DNA from: Acanthamoeba castellanii str. Neff
Taxonomy: Eukaryota; Discosea; Longamoebia; Acanthamoebidae
Length of the DNA: 63,504 bases
Direction: 5' to 3'
NCBI RefSeq assembly: GCF_000313135.1
Contig: NW_004457396.1
Coordinates: 11,281 to 74,784, forward strand
The notes under the pieces were generated by a model. It was not told where the DNA came from and did no database searches. It worked only from the letters and a program-made list of their open reading frames with translations. Below are positions 23,349 to 34,352 of this stretch, piece by piece. A program made the position numbers and the translations under genes. Numbering within the stretch: position 1 is the stretch's first letter; every line of letters begins with the position of its first letter.

Positions 23349-25971
23349 TCAGGACACCCACTTGGTGCCCCAAGTCACCACGCTCTGCGGCAACATGCAC
23401 GCCTGAGGCGCGACGCGACGCGACACGACACAACACGGGGTGTAAGAAAGAACACGGTCCCGTAGGAAGAGAGAAGGAGAGACCGAACCGGGTCGCGGAG
23501 GACATCCTCGATCTGGGCGGGGATGGGCATGAGTCGGACCATGAGAAATCCCTTGGGCGTGGCCTTCTCCTCGGCCCGTCGGGCCACCTTCTTGATCAGC
23601 TCCTGCTCCAGCAAACTCTCGAACGCCTGCGCAGTGTCGCATTAGCGCGTGTGTCGTTGGTCGTGTGCGTGTGCGTGTCATGCCGTGTCGTGTGCGCGGG
23701 AATAAGACGTACGGCAAAGGCGGTGGGCTTGGTGACGCTCATGAACTCGTCGCGGGCAAACTTCTGGAAGCGGTCGTAGACCATCTCGAAGTTGTATTCC
23801 TCGATCTTGTCCTCCTCAAACAGCTTCATGGCCACCAGCAACCCCATCTCCAACGCCGGAGCTCCTAAGACAACACACACCCACACACACCACACACACA
23901 CACGCACACCACACACACACACACACCACACACGCACACACACACACACACACACCACACGCACGCACACACCGCACACGCACGTAAGAAGACAATGCCT
24001 GCCAGACTAGAAGAGGGGAGGAGCAGAACGAAGATTGGGCGGCAGGCATGCCTTTGAGTGCCTGCAGCTTCATGTCGGGGCTCATGAAGGCCGCAGCCTT
24101 GCGGAAGTCGTGCACGGTTAGGAATGGATGTCGCTCGTCAATGTCCTTCATCGCAACGTGCTGGTGGCCCAATCGTCAGATCAAAGCCGCACGCACGAAC
24201 CAAACCAACGCGCACGCGCGCGCGCACACACACACACACAACCACACACACACACAACCGCACACACACATACACACACACTACCGCACACACACGCACA
24301 CGCGCACATCACGCGCATAACAGATATGATGGTAAGGAGAGAGGACGCAAGCTCTACCAGGAGATTGAAGAGGTCCTTCGGGTCGCTCTTGACGTCTTGT
24401 CGCTGCGCTAGGAATTCCAAGAATTCCTTGTCCTCCAGCAACGCCTGAGGCCCAATACGTACATGTGTGAGTGTCGTGCGTGCGCGTGCGAAAGTGGGGG
24501 CCGTACCACTACGCGGGAGTTCCACTCCTTCGCGTGCGGGTGAGTGCTGAAACCGTCAGGCAGCAGAAGCACATGCCTGTACGACAGAATATGATGAGCG
24601 CACTGTGTCGTGTGTGTGTCGCGATGCCATGTGTCATGAGTGTGCGTGTACCGAAGAATGTGAAGTGCCTGCTCCATCGACGCGTTGGGCAGAAAGAGTA
24701 TGTAGCGGTCGGAGAATCGCGACTTGACCCGCTTCTCCAGCATGTCCATGATATGCTGCGCCACCAGTCCAAGCAAACCATCAATCGAACGTTGTGTGAG
24801 CGTGTGTAGAGTAGGCAGTGGGGGCTGCGTGCAAGCACGAACCAGAACGCCGGCCATGCCGATGATGGCCACCGGTGGCTCCTTCTCCTGCATGAGGTTG
24901 AGCAGCGAGTAGAGCAGGTTCTGCTTCGACTTGGTGAAGAGCTCCATCTGGTCGAGCACAAAGAAGACCGCCTGCACATGAACGTTTATGACGACAAAAC
25001 AATCGAGACCGTCAGAACATGCAGTGTGTCGTGTCGTGTCGTGTCGTGTCGTGTCGTGTCGTGTCGTGTCGTGTCGTGCGCAAGCTTCGAAGGAGTTGTA
25101 CCCGGCCGGGGTTGACTTGCTTCCAGCAGTTGAGCATGGCCAGCACAGTGGAGTGGAACGTCAGCTCGGTGATGGCACTGATCTCCTCAGCCGCAGAGGC
25201 CCTCGCCGCCGACTCTGCGCCGGAGCGTGGGCGGGGGGATTCGTAAGCGTTGGGGGTAGGTCAGAGTAGAGTCAGTCATGGCTCACCTTGTTGTCGCTCG
25301 TGTTCTTGTTCCTCTTGTTTGTCTTCTTGTTCTGGTTCTTGTTCTTGTTGGAGTTGCTGTTGCTGATCGGCCTGCGTTTGCCTTTGCTGTTGCTGCGCGA
25401 GTTCCGCCTGCATGCCGAGTACGTCACCGATCACGACCAGAGCGGCCGCCTCGTCGGCGTGCAGGTATCCGTCCAGCACAATGACTACATGATGCAGTAT
25501 GAGAGGGAGCTACAGCCACCGTGTGCGACAAGACCGCACACACGCACACGCATGACCGCACGCCACGCAACGTACCTACGGGCTTGTTGCCCGTTCTGGC
25601 CTCCAAGTCCCGCAGCACGGTGTTGAGCACCTGTACAAGCAGCAGCAACGGTGAGCTTCTTATGTAGAGCTGGCAATGGAGGAGTAGAGAGACGCACGAG
25701 CGACTTGCCGGTGTTGTGTGGCCCCATGAGTAGGGTGGCATGGCTCTCCTTGTTCACCTCCGTCTGCTCACAGAATCGGCCCACCAGCCTGTGCACCGCA
25801 GATGAGTGTGGATTGGAGATGATTGTTGTCGATACAAAACAATTGCAACGCATCAGGAACGTACTCGAGCTCTCGGGCAAGGCCAAAGACTGGAACGAGA
25901 TGGGCAGGGGACATGTGGTGCCGAATTCTAGACACGCATTTTCGCACAACCGCCCTCGGTGGCACCTCCAT
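23349..25971 (-). CDS. ORC4: Origin recognition complex subunit 4
   Basis: AAA+ subunit of the complex that marks replication origins and loads MCM helicase in the nucleus. The ATG at 25971 starts MEVPPRAVVRKC. Walker A reads GPHNTGKS. Then come LDGYLHADEAAAL and a Gln/Glu-rich insert (Q and E runs near 25290-25400). Walker B is FFVLDQMELF, followed by KQNLLYSLLNLMQ and the highly conserved LEKRVKSRFSDRYI (sensor region). The winged-helix end contains FNFEMVYDRFQKF-like and LLEQELIKKV blocks. The last small exon reads SVVTWGTKWVS, like the WxTSSLSWL end of animal ORC4. The second acidic residue of Walker B is Gln rather than Glu. About ten introns, several CA-rich. Neighbour: the methyltransferase gene starts 87 bases away, divergently. 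Confidence 0.9.
23876..23981. repeat. CA-rich intronic repeat
   Basis: (CA)n tract with CACACG and CACCACA interruptions inside an ORC4 intron. A second similar tract lies at 24215-24305. Confidence 0.8.
25023..25079. repeat. (GTGTC)n microsatellite in ORC4 intron
   Basis: About eleven GTGTC units, the same unit as at 1969-2010. Confidence 0.85.
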
Positions 25972-26058
25972 CTCTTGTTGAATGGAAAATGGCGCCAAAG
26001 AAGGCGTCGACAGAGATTGAGAATTTAATTTCCATTTCTTTGTTCGCAATCTCGCAAG
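25972..26058. promoter_or_regulatory. Compact divergent promoter between ORC4 and methyltransferase gene
   Basis: Only 87 bases separate the two start codons, so promoter elements and 5'UTRs must be shared or overlap. No TATA box is obvious. Confidence 0.35.
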
Positions 26059-27322
26059 ATGGAAGGAGATGAGGCTACTAGGCGGAGGGCAGATTATGAG
26101 AGCAGCGACGATGAAGACTGCATGTTCAACCCTGACATGTTTGTCAACCGCAAGTGCGCCCTGCCTTCAAATGCTAACGTCAAATTTAATTTAATTCGCA
26201 ATTGACACCTTCACCATCAGCTACACAAAACAAGCGTTCACGTTTGGCACGGAGCCCGACAGCCGATTTACAGTTGAACTCACCGTCTTGCCCTCTGCCT
26301 CGAGTACGTTCCCTGTGGCTCTCCTCCGGCGCCTGTGTCAGCCATCTTACCCACGACTCGGTGTGTGGTGTGCTGTGCCCGTTGTGTGTGGGGGTGATGG
26401 CACCAGCCGACTTCGATTTGACCGGGCAGGTGGTTTGGCCTTGCGCCACATGTACGCTCTTCTCCCCCTTTGCCGCTGCTTGTCCGCTCAGCCCAGCTTC
26501 AGGGCACTATCACGCCTCACACGATGATGACCCCGTGTAGGGTTCAGCGAGTACCTGGTGGACCACCCTGAACTCGTCCAAGGCAAGAACGTGCTCGAGC
26601 TGGGCGCAGGCGTCGGTACTCCTCCGCTTGCTCTGCTGCTTGCACACGACACACACGACACTCACCACCGCACACGCACACGACACACGACACACGCAGG
26701 GCTGTGCGGTTTGGTGGCGCACAAGCTGGGAGCCAAGGTGTGCATCCTGACGGAGGGCAACGACGAGGTCACCACGATCCTGAAGCAGAATGTGGAGGAG
26801 CTCCTCCTCAAGCAGGTCTCCACCAACGAGGAGGGCCGCGGCGTGCTCGATGCCGCCAAGCACCTGTGGGGCCAGGATCTGGACGCCTTCGAGCAGCGAT
26901 TCCCCTACAAGTACGACGTCATCATGGGATCGGACATCATGTACATCTTTCCTTCGGTTTCGCTTTTTCTCTTTCGCTCTTTCGCTTTCGTTCTTTCTTC
27001 GCTTTCCAGTGACAGCAGTGTCAACTTCTTTTCTTTCAGTTTCTTTGATGATGGCCTGGAGGGCATGATGCTCACCCTCGACCGATTGCTGCACCGTACG
27101 AAGGAGGCAGTTGTCTTCCTCGCCTATTCGTACCTCCCCTAAATCTAATCGCACACGCACACCACCGCACACACTCATGCGTGGCCACACAGATCGCGCA
27201 GTCGGGTGGGCGAGCGCAAGCTGATGCGGCTTATCGAGGCCAGCAACTTTGTGGCGACGACGATCGCCCAGCAGGGCGAGAACGAGACCTACATCCTCGC
27301 CCTCCACAGGAAAACGTTGTAG
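26059..27322 (+). CDS. METTL21-like protein methyltransferase
   Basis: SAM-dependent methyltransferase of the Methyltransf_16 group (METTL21/NNMT-like), which methylates Lys in chaperones and elongation factors. The start is MEGDEATRRR with an acidic N-terminus. A YTKQAFTFG strand is followed by TGQVVWPCA (compare TGLxxWP), EYLVDHPELVQGKNVLELGA (SAM motif I), then GLCGLVA after an intron with CA-rich repeats. The Asp/Glu acceptor region is LTEGNDEVTTILKQN and the D-x-x-Y motif is DVIMGSDIMY. The C-terminus, after an intron near 27140-27190, reads LIEASNFVATTIAQQ ... YILALHRKTL. The substrate cannot be inferred. The exon near 26400-26460 is set by alignment with TGQVVWP. Confidence 0.75.
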
Positions 27323-27412
27323 ATCGATCCATCCATTTTTTCTCTTCTCTTTTTTGTTTTACACCGCACACGCGTGCGCACACACCACACATGCGAACCG
27401 CACGCACGCACG

Positions 27413-29984
27413 TTATTGGAGGAAATGTTTCCGTCGCCAGGCGAGGAAGAAGGTGATGCCAGCGCCGACGACGCAGAGGAAGCCGGTCACCATGAAGATC
27501 GTCGACCAGCAGTCGCCTCCGAAGCAGTGCTCCGCGTCGCCCTCCTTGTTGCGGTCGTAGAACATCGACGCCAGGTTGTCTGTTGGGGTGCCCAGTGCGT
27601 GCGGTCAGCTTCCCAAGTGCGTATGTGTGCATGTGTGCGGTGCGTGCGGTCCGCGTGTGTTGTGTGGTGTCTCGTTGAGTGCGGTGTGTGGTGTGTGCGG
27701 TGAAAACAGGAACGCACTGAAGCCGAAGGAGCCGATGGCGGGCGCGAGAGCAGCGCAAGAGTTGTTCTTGCCAAAGTGCGTGAAACCGAAGTAGAGGCTG
27801 ATCAAAATGGGCACCACCGCAAAGAAGCCTGCAAGCACGACACGACACGGCACGCACGACACGCACGGCACACGGTGAGGGAAGGGCCAACACGGGAAGA
27901 GAGAGCGAGCTGCTGGGGTGGGTGGGTACCGCCGTAGGCGAGGCCGGTGATGAGGGCGACGAAGGGGATCATCCACCGTTCGGTGAAGATCCAGAAGGCG
28001 AGGTGCGAGATGGCGAACATTATGAGGCACAGCACCAGCCAATAGGCTCGCGTCACGCCCTTCTTCACCCTACCACCGAATACGCGACGTCAGCACCTTT
28101 CAAAGTTGGCATGACACGACACACACCGCACACGCACCACCGCACACACCGCACACGCACAGGAGAGGTGAGTGGGCGGAAGTACAAGCGATCGGAGAGG
28201 GAGCCGACGGTGAAACGACCGATGCAGCCCAACACCGAGAGCCCGGCCACGTAGAGATTCTTCTCCAGGCTGCCGCCGTCGAGCGACCGCACGACCTCGC
28301 CCAGGTTGTTGATCACCAGAAGGCCCGCCTATCGACGAAAGTGGTGAGTAGAGAGCAGCGGAATGCACTCGCGCGAGTCGAGAAGGAGTAGTCGCTGTAC
28401 CCCGGCGGCGAAGATGAAGGGGACGAAGACGAGGTAGAAGTCGAGGGTGGCCAGCGTCTGCAGGGTGGTAAGGCTGCCGTCCGCTTCAACTAAAAAGAGG
28501 CTCAAGTGAGAGTCCAGATCACTACATTACTATTGTCATAATTCTCTGTTATTATTAATATTATTGTTATTAAATATTACCTGCGCGTACGCCGGGTTGC
28601 TCGGTCTTGCCGCCGAGGCCGGGTACTTCCTCGTCGCGCGATTGGATGATGGAGATCTTCTCCTCTTCCTCCGCGACCTTCTCCGGATCGGCCGCCGGTG
28701 GTGCCACTGGCACCTCCTTTACGCACGCCATCGGTCAGAACGCACACGCACACACGCACGCACCGCACGCACGCACACAATGACGATGAGATGGTGATGA
28801 TGCTTATTGTTATTGAGAAGAAGGGCGTACGGGGCGCATGACGAGCACGGCGACGATGACCGCCAGGGCCACAACGATGGCGGTGAACAGAATGTAGCCG
28901 GCGACGTTGTCGGTCTCGGAGAAGAAGACCGCATAGATCAGCGTGAACATGCCGCTCGACAGGCCGAACGCTGCCGCCAGCAGACCGGCTACCTGCGTTG
29001 GGGCGTGCGATTAGGAGGACAAAAAAATAAAATAAAAACATATATGACCGCATATTCATTCGTGAATTCCAGTCACGCACGCACCTTGCCTCGGTCCTCC
29101 TTGTCGAAGTTGCGCATGTTGACGGTCAACGTGGCCAGATATAACCCTATTCGCCCGGAAAAACAGAGGAATTAAAAAGTATATACATAACAATTGGGTT
29201 GGGTTGTGGTGTGGGGCTGGAGCTGGGTGCGCACCCCAGTTGCCTTGGCCGATGATGAGGTAGAAGATGGCCATTAGCCACCAGTACCCGGCGTCGATGT
29301 GGCCGGCCACCACGATCTGCCCAGGCCCAGGTGAGTTGCCGGCGCGTGCGGTGAGCGAGTGCGTGTGTGCGGTGGTGCGTGTGTGCGTGTGTGCGTCAAG
29401 TGTTGTGTGCATCGAACCCAAGCACAGAAGTAGCCGCTGCAGACCATGGTGCCCGCCACCGCGCAGGTCCACTTGACGCCCAGCGTGTCGTAGAGCTTGC
29501 CCATCAGAAACCCAACATATCTGCACCCGTGTGCGGTGGCGCGTGTGCACAGAGTGAGCACATTTTTATGTCCGAGCAGCAGAGACAGAGAGACGTACAG
29601 CCCGATGTTGCCGAACGTGGCGATAAGCGTGATCTCGCCCTGACTAAAATGCAGCTGGTCTGTGCACCCAATCGGTGGCCGTGAGTGGCGTGTGTGCGTT
29701 TCTCTGCCTCGCTTGTTCGGCCAATTTAGATAAACCAATATTTTAAAATATATCAAATAGTATTACTTACAATATAGTTAGAAATGATAATATAGGAAGT
29801 TAAAAAAAAATAAGTAAACAATAAAAGGTGTGGCTGGACCTTTGAGGGCGGGGGTGTAGGCCGAGAGGCCGTAGAGCGTGCCGCTGACAAGCAGGGTGAG
29901 CACGCCCGCGTAGAGGGTGCAATAGCGGCGCGTCATGAATGGACGCCATCGCTCCGGGTCAGCCAACCCCCGCAACTTCTGCAT
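27413..29984 (-). CDS. Nodulin-like major facilitator transporter
   Basis: Twelve-helix MFS permease of the nodulin-like/NFD4 type, substrate unknown. The start MQKLRGLADPERW is at 29984. Helix 1 carries VSGTLYGLSAYTPALK, then FGNIGLYV, YVGFLMGKLYDTLG (the motif-A-like loop after helix 2), IGQGNWG (the typical family glycine cluster), and VNMRNFDKEDRGKVAG. A cytosolic loop with EEEEKISIIQSRDEE follows, then the second half: FVPFIFAAGAGLLVINNLG, GRFTVGSLSDRL, ITGLAYGGFFAVVP. The end is LAWRRKHFLQ. At least ten introns, mostly CA/GT-repeat-rich. Plasma or endomembrane location is inferred. Confidence 0.8.
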
Positions 29985-30236
29985 CCTCTGGTGGATATAT
30001 GCGTTCCTGCCTGGCTTGGTGGTGCGGCACAAAGACGAACGTACGCGACGCACACAACAAACTGCAACTTGCTTGTAACTTTCTTCTTTCTCTACTGTCG
30101 GTTGCGCCGGGAGGTCCCAGGACGGTGAGGACCACCGAGAACAAGTTGCTTCCGAGGTTGGGCCGTCCTGAGATGGGATCGGATTGGGACGTGACGAAAA
30201 CGACGAAGAAAAGTTGGGTAAGTACGTAAAAAGGTT

Positions 30237-30243
30237 AAAAAAA
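30237..30243 (-). terminator. Pol III terminator of tRNA-Leu
   Basis: Seven T residues on the minus strand, a few bases after the tRNA 3' end. Confidence 0.75.
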
Positions 30244-30250
30244 GAGGAGT

Positions 30251-30331
30251 GAACGGAGTGGGATTTGAACCCACGCATCCGAACATAACAGTGCCTTAAA
30301 CTGTCGCCTTAGACCGCTCGGCCATCCGTCC
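30251..30331 (-). tRNA. tRNA-Leu(AAG)
   Basis: 81-base class II tRNA. The acceptor GGACGGA pairs with TCCGTTC, and the D stem GCC/GGC encloses GAGCGGTCTAA. The anticodon stem ACAGT/ACTGT encloses TTAAGGC with anticodon AAG (30295-30297 on the plus strand as ctt). A long variable arm marks Leu identity. The T arm is GTGGG-TTCAAAT-CCCAC. No intron. A34 would be read as inosine. Confidence 0.95.
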
Positions 30332-30426
30332 CTCATGTGCAGGAGGCAACTCCGAAGATATTTGGCGCCCGGTAATCGAAATCGTGGATCATATAAAAAG
30401 CTGGTTGCGGGCGTGGCCTGGAGTAC

Positions 30427-31371
30427 TCACGAAGGGCAGCCATTGGCTAGCGCCCACTGGAGTAACTCGGTGTGGCCTGCACGCTTGGCGAAGAAGGTCA
30501 CGCGTCGGTTCCACGGCGCACCGTTGGCTCGGGCCCACTGCAGGAGCTCAAGGTGTCCGCTGTGAGCCGCCGAGTTGCAGGTGTCCGTGTCCCACGGCGC
30601 CCCGTTGGCCCGCGCCCACCGTAGCACCTCGAGATGGCCGAAGAGCGCCGCGCCGCTGCAGGTGGTCTCGTCCCACGGCGCGCCATTGGCCCGCGCCCAC
30701 TGCAGTACCTCGAGGTGGCCCCCATGCGCCCCGAGGCAGCAGGTCATGTAGTCCCACGGGCAGTTGTTGGCCCGCACCCACTGCAGCACCTCCAAGTGGC
30801 CGCCACGAGCGGCCGCTGCGCATACGTCCCGGTTGAACGGCGATCCGCCATGGGTCCAGAGCCACTGGACCACTTCCAGATGGCCGTCGCCGGCTGCGGC
30901 CTGAATTCACGAGTCGGGGCTCATAGGGCAGCCGTTGGCCAGCGCCCACTGCAGCACGGCGAGGTGGCCGCCGTGGGCCGCGGCGGCAGTGGTCCGCTGG
31001 TCCCAAGCGCAACCCTCGGCGTGCAGCCACTGGAGCACCGCGAGGTGGCCTCCGCGTGCGGCGCCGGCGCAGGCCTCGCCGGGGTCTTCCCACGGCGCCC
31101 CGCTGGCCCGCGCCCACTGCAGCACTGCCAGCCGGCCCTCCTGAGCGACAAGCGCAGCGAAGCTTGGTCCAGCAGGCAAACCCTTTTCCTCTGGGCGTGG
31201 TGGGCGGCGAGGTGTTGCAGTTACCGCAGCGGTTGTTGCGGTCTGGGTGGTCCGCGCGTGGGCTTGGAGGGCGTGGTGCCAGCGACGGCACACGGCGCGG
31301 CAGACGGGCTGGGTGAGAGGGTCCACATAGCCGAGGCACATGCCCACCAACTCCACCATCAACTCGTCCAT
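30427..31371 (-). pseudogene. Ankyrin-repeat protein with one in-frame stop
   Basis: A single frame carries an F-box-like N-terminus (MDELMVELVGMCLGYVDP ... VCRRWHHAL) and about nine ankyrin-type repeats of the amoebal and giant-virus pattern GHLEVLQWARANGAPWD. The frame is interrupted once by TGA at 30907-30909, inside a repeat, after CPMSPDS. The downstream part continues in the same frame with IQAAAGDGHLEVVQW for about 160 residues, to a stop at 30427 or to a splice donor GTGAGT overlapping it. A CGA to TGA change, a sequencing error or a recent nonsense allele are possible. The neighbouring repeats are otherwise unspoiled, so the lesion is young or artificial. Role: protein-protein interaction, target unknown. 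Confidence 0.7.
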
Positions 31372-31462
31372 CTTTTTTTGTCGTTGTCTTGCTTTGCAGT
31401 GAGTGAGAAAGAGTGAAGTGAAGATAAAACAGCGGAAAGAACGAAGAACAAAGAGCGAAGGG

Positions 31463-31944
31463 CTACTTCTTTCCGACGAGTTCGGTGTAGAGGGTGAGAG
31501 CGGACTTAAAGCAGAAGAGCGCGGTGCCCTTGGTCAGCAGGGCCTTCTCGTCGGCCGCAGCTGCGAGGCCCAGCGTGACTGTGGCCTTGCCCTTCTTGGC
31601 AGCCTTGCCACCACCGGCTTCGTCACCCGCCACCCTCTCGATGAAGATCGCTCGGCGCGTACCCTGCAATGAAGTGGTCATCAGCATGCTGTGGGCGTCG
31701 GTGTGTGCGTGTGCGTGTGCGGTGGTGCGTGTGCGCCAGTGCGTAGTCGTACCTGGCCATCGGTCGATTGAGATGGGGGCTTTTGGCCTTTGCCGCCGTC
31801 GCTTTCGCCAGCGAAAAAGAAGAGGTACGGACAGGGCGAGGGGAGCTTGCCTCTGAAGCTCAGCTGTCGCGTTTTGGCGTCGAACTTCTTGACCTCGCCC
31901 ACCTTCGTCACCAGCTCGTCTTGGCGCGCAAAAAGATCTGGCAT
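31463..31944 (-). CDS. Small uncharacterised protein (130 residues)
   Basis: Two exons, 31944-31753 and 31663-31463, sum to 393 bases in frame. The protein starts MPDLFARQDELVTKVGEVKK, then a short Phe-rich strand LPSPCPYLFFFAGES, Lys/Ala-rich ERVAGDEAGGGKAAKKGKAT, and ends ALTLYTELVGKK. No family recognised. It lies tail-to-head after the PLP-enzyme gene on the same strand (63 bases apart). Confidence 0.55.
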
Positions 31945-32007
31945 TCACGCCCACGCCTCACACCACACATGCACGACACGCGACACACATGACACAGTTA
32001 TGAACCA

Positions 32008-34252
32008 TTAGAGTCGATCGACAGCCTCAGTCACAACCGAGCCAAGATGGAGTGCCGACGTACGGAGGAAACCGGAAATGATGTCCTCTGCGGTCTCCAA
32101 CCCGATGGCCACTCGGAACCAATACCCAACGTAGTCCGGCACCTCACGCTCTGTGCAACGCACGACACGCACGACACGACACGACAGGTTCGCAGAAGGA
32201 ACATAACGGTCTGGGGAGCTGGGTTGCAGATTGTACCGGCGTCTTCGGGGAAGAGACGAGACTCGCCGGGCACCGGGTAGAGGAGCGTGTGGGATTCGCC
32301 CAGCGAGACGGCGTGCATGAAAGGATGCGGGTCGGTCAGCATCTGGTCCACGGTCGGGCCGTAGAGACATATGTGGAATCTGAGCACCGCGCCGCTGTTC
32401 TTCTCGCCAAAGTACTTGACCGCGCGCGTGTGGCACGGGTGGCTGGCCAGCCCGGGAAACACGACGCGGCTGAGGCACGGGACCGTCTCAAGAAACCTGG
32501 CCACCTGTTAAAACACGGCACGCGACCCACGTCAGCTTAGGACAAGAGACGAGGTTTGAAGGCGAGTGTGGAGGCAAGACGCACTTCGAGAGCGGTGGCG
32601 GTGGCGTGGTGCATGCGCAGGCGAAGTGTCTCCAGGCCCTTGCTGACGAGCCAGCAGGACATGGGCGAGGGCGACCCGCCTCCGACCGAGCGCCAACGCT
32701 TCACGCGCTGCGTTATGGCCGTCAACACCATATCTCCCTGATCGGCTGTCAGTTGTGTAGTGGGCGTGGCGTGGCGTGGCGTGGCGTGAGCGCGTTGAGT
32801 GGTGCGTGTCGTGTCGTGTCATGTCATGTTAGGATTGAGCAAAATATGGTTGCGAACGAAAGACATGCCGAACCTTGCTTCTTTCTGAAGACCACGGCTC
32901 CTAGGAGAACATCCCCCTTCCCGCTCAGGTACTTGGTGCCCGATTCGATGACGATGTCTGGTACGCAGTTGGTCGCAATGTTACCGGGGGGGGGGGGAAT
33001 ATTAAAAGAGAGAACACGACGAACAGAAGAAAGAATGCGACGGTGGTGATAGGTTTCTGTACCGGCGCCGTGATCGAGCGGACGGAAGTGGATGGGCGAG
33101 AGGAAGGTGTTGTCGACCACCACGAGGCACTGCGGGTTGACCTCTCTGGTCCGTCGGATGAGTTCGTCGAAATCGGGCACGAAGCTGTTGGGGTTGGAAG
33201 CCGACTCGAAATACAGCACCCGCACGTTCTCCTGAAGAAAGATGAAGCACGAAGCACGGTGAACAATGAACGATGAACGAAGGTGGTTCGTTATAACTCC
33301 GATACGCTGGCATTCACACAGCCGGGACACGCACGCACCTGTTCCACGCTCTTGATGACCGCTTCTGTGTCGCATATGTCGACAGTTATGACTTGGGTGC
33401 CGCTCATTTCGGTCATCTCCTGCAGGAGCCGCGGCACGTCGTTGTAGATCTCGTTCGCGCGCACCACCGCCCTGGGACCAACCACCCAGCACATCCAACA
33501 CGCTTAGTGGTTCAACACGCAATCACGCGTTGAGCAGCTTACACGCACTCCAAGGAATGATATGAATGTAAGCGGGAATGCGCACTTGTCCTTCCGCACC
33601 AGGGAGAGGAGGACGGCCGAGATGGCGGCCATGCCCGTGGCGAACACCACCGCCGAGGAGCCTGCAGTGGATGGGCGAGGAGCGATTGAGCCTGCGGCCA
33701 AGTCATCGCAGATCACGGAAAAAAATAAAACAAAAGAACACAGAATTAAATAATACAATTATTGTTAAATAAATCAAAAAATGAGGAGAGACCGCCGACC
33801 GTGGTGAAGTCGGGTGAGCTCCTTCTCGAGGAGGAGGTAGTTGGGGTTGTCCGACCGCGAGTAGTAGAAGTAGTTTCCCTGCCCGAGCAGCACACCGACC
33901 GACAGTCTCAGCTTCTTGAGCCCATGTGTGGAGGCATCAGCAAGACTGGTGATCATTACGTACCTCCATTTCGTCTTGCCGCGTGGGCCAGTGGTAGTTG
34001 GTGGTGAGCGCGATGGGCGGGTTGACGCCAGTGTAGCGCGTGACCCGAAGATGGTGGTCGCCCGCATCGTCATCGGCCACCTCCGCCCCGCGAGCGGTCA
34101 GCCGGGCATTCAGCACCTCGGCCCTCGTCGCAGGGCTCGGTCCTTCAGCTGAAAAAAGAATAAAATTAAATATTATGGATATAATAATTATTATGGATAA
34201 ATATTTTCTTCAAAAGCAAAGGCATGAAGTGCGAACCTTGAGCAGCTTCCAT
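32008..34252 (-). CDS. Cys/Met-metabolism PLP enzyme (cystathionine synthase/lyase family)
   Basis: Fold type I PLP enzyme acting on sulfur amino acids (cystathionine gamma-synthase, gamma-lyase or methionine gamma-lyase). The start is MEAAQ with an intron directly after. Motifs: YSRSDNPNYLLLEKEL (phosphate-contacting YxRxxNP), FATGMAAISAVLLSL, then ENVRVLYFESASNPN, VDNTFLSPIHFRPLDHGA (Asp that binds the PLP ring nitrogen) and ESGTKYLSGKGDVLLG, where the Lys in SGTKY forms the Schiff base. The last exons read CLSRVVFPGLASHP and DYVGYWFRVAIGLETAEDII, with the family's Arg near the end. An intron near 32980 contains a G10 run. The exact reaction cannot be told from motifs. A divergent gene starts 100 bases upstream. 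Confidence 0.85.
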
Positions 34253-34352
34253 CTTCACTTGCTTTAGTTTGAGGTGGTCGTTGGCTTTGCCGTAAAGTCG
34301 TCAAAATTCGCCTAACCGGCCAAAAACAATAATGAAATAATTAAAAAGAAAG
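34253..34352. promoter_or_regulatory. Divergent promoter between PLP enzyme and RNA ligase
   Basis: 100 bases between opposite start codons, AT-richer than the exons. No specific element recognised. Confidence 0.35.

Noticed and set aside
23876..24305. Regular CA/CACACG repeats as a CRISPR-like array
   Set aside because: Simple-sequence intronic repeats without distinct spacers, in a eukaryotic gene.
30907..30909. TGA as a selenocysteine codon
   Set aside because: In the repeat alignment the TGA falls in the Thr/Val column one residue before the conserved Cys, not at the Cys. No SECIS-like element was sought successfully, and an ankyrin selenoprotein is implausible.
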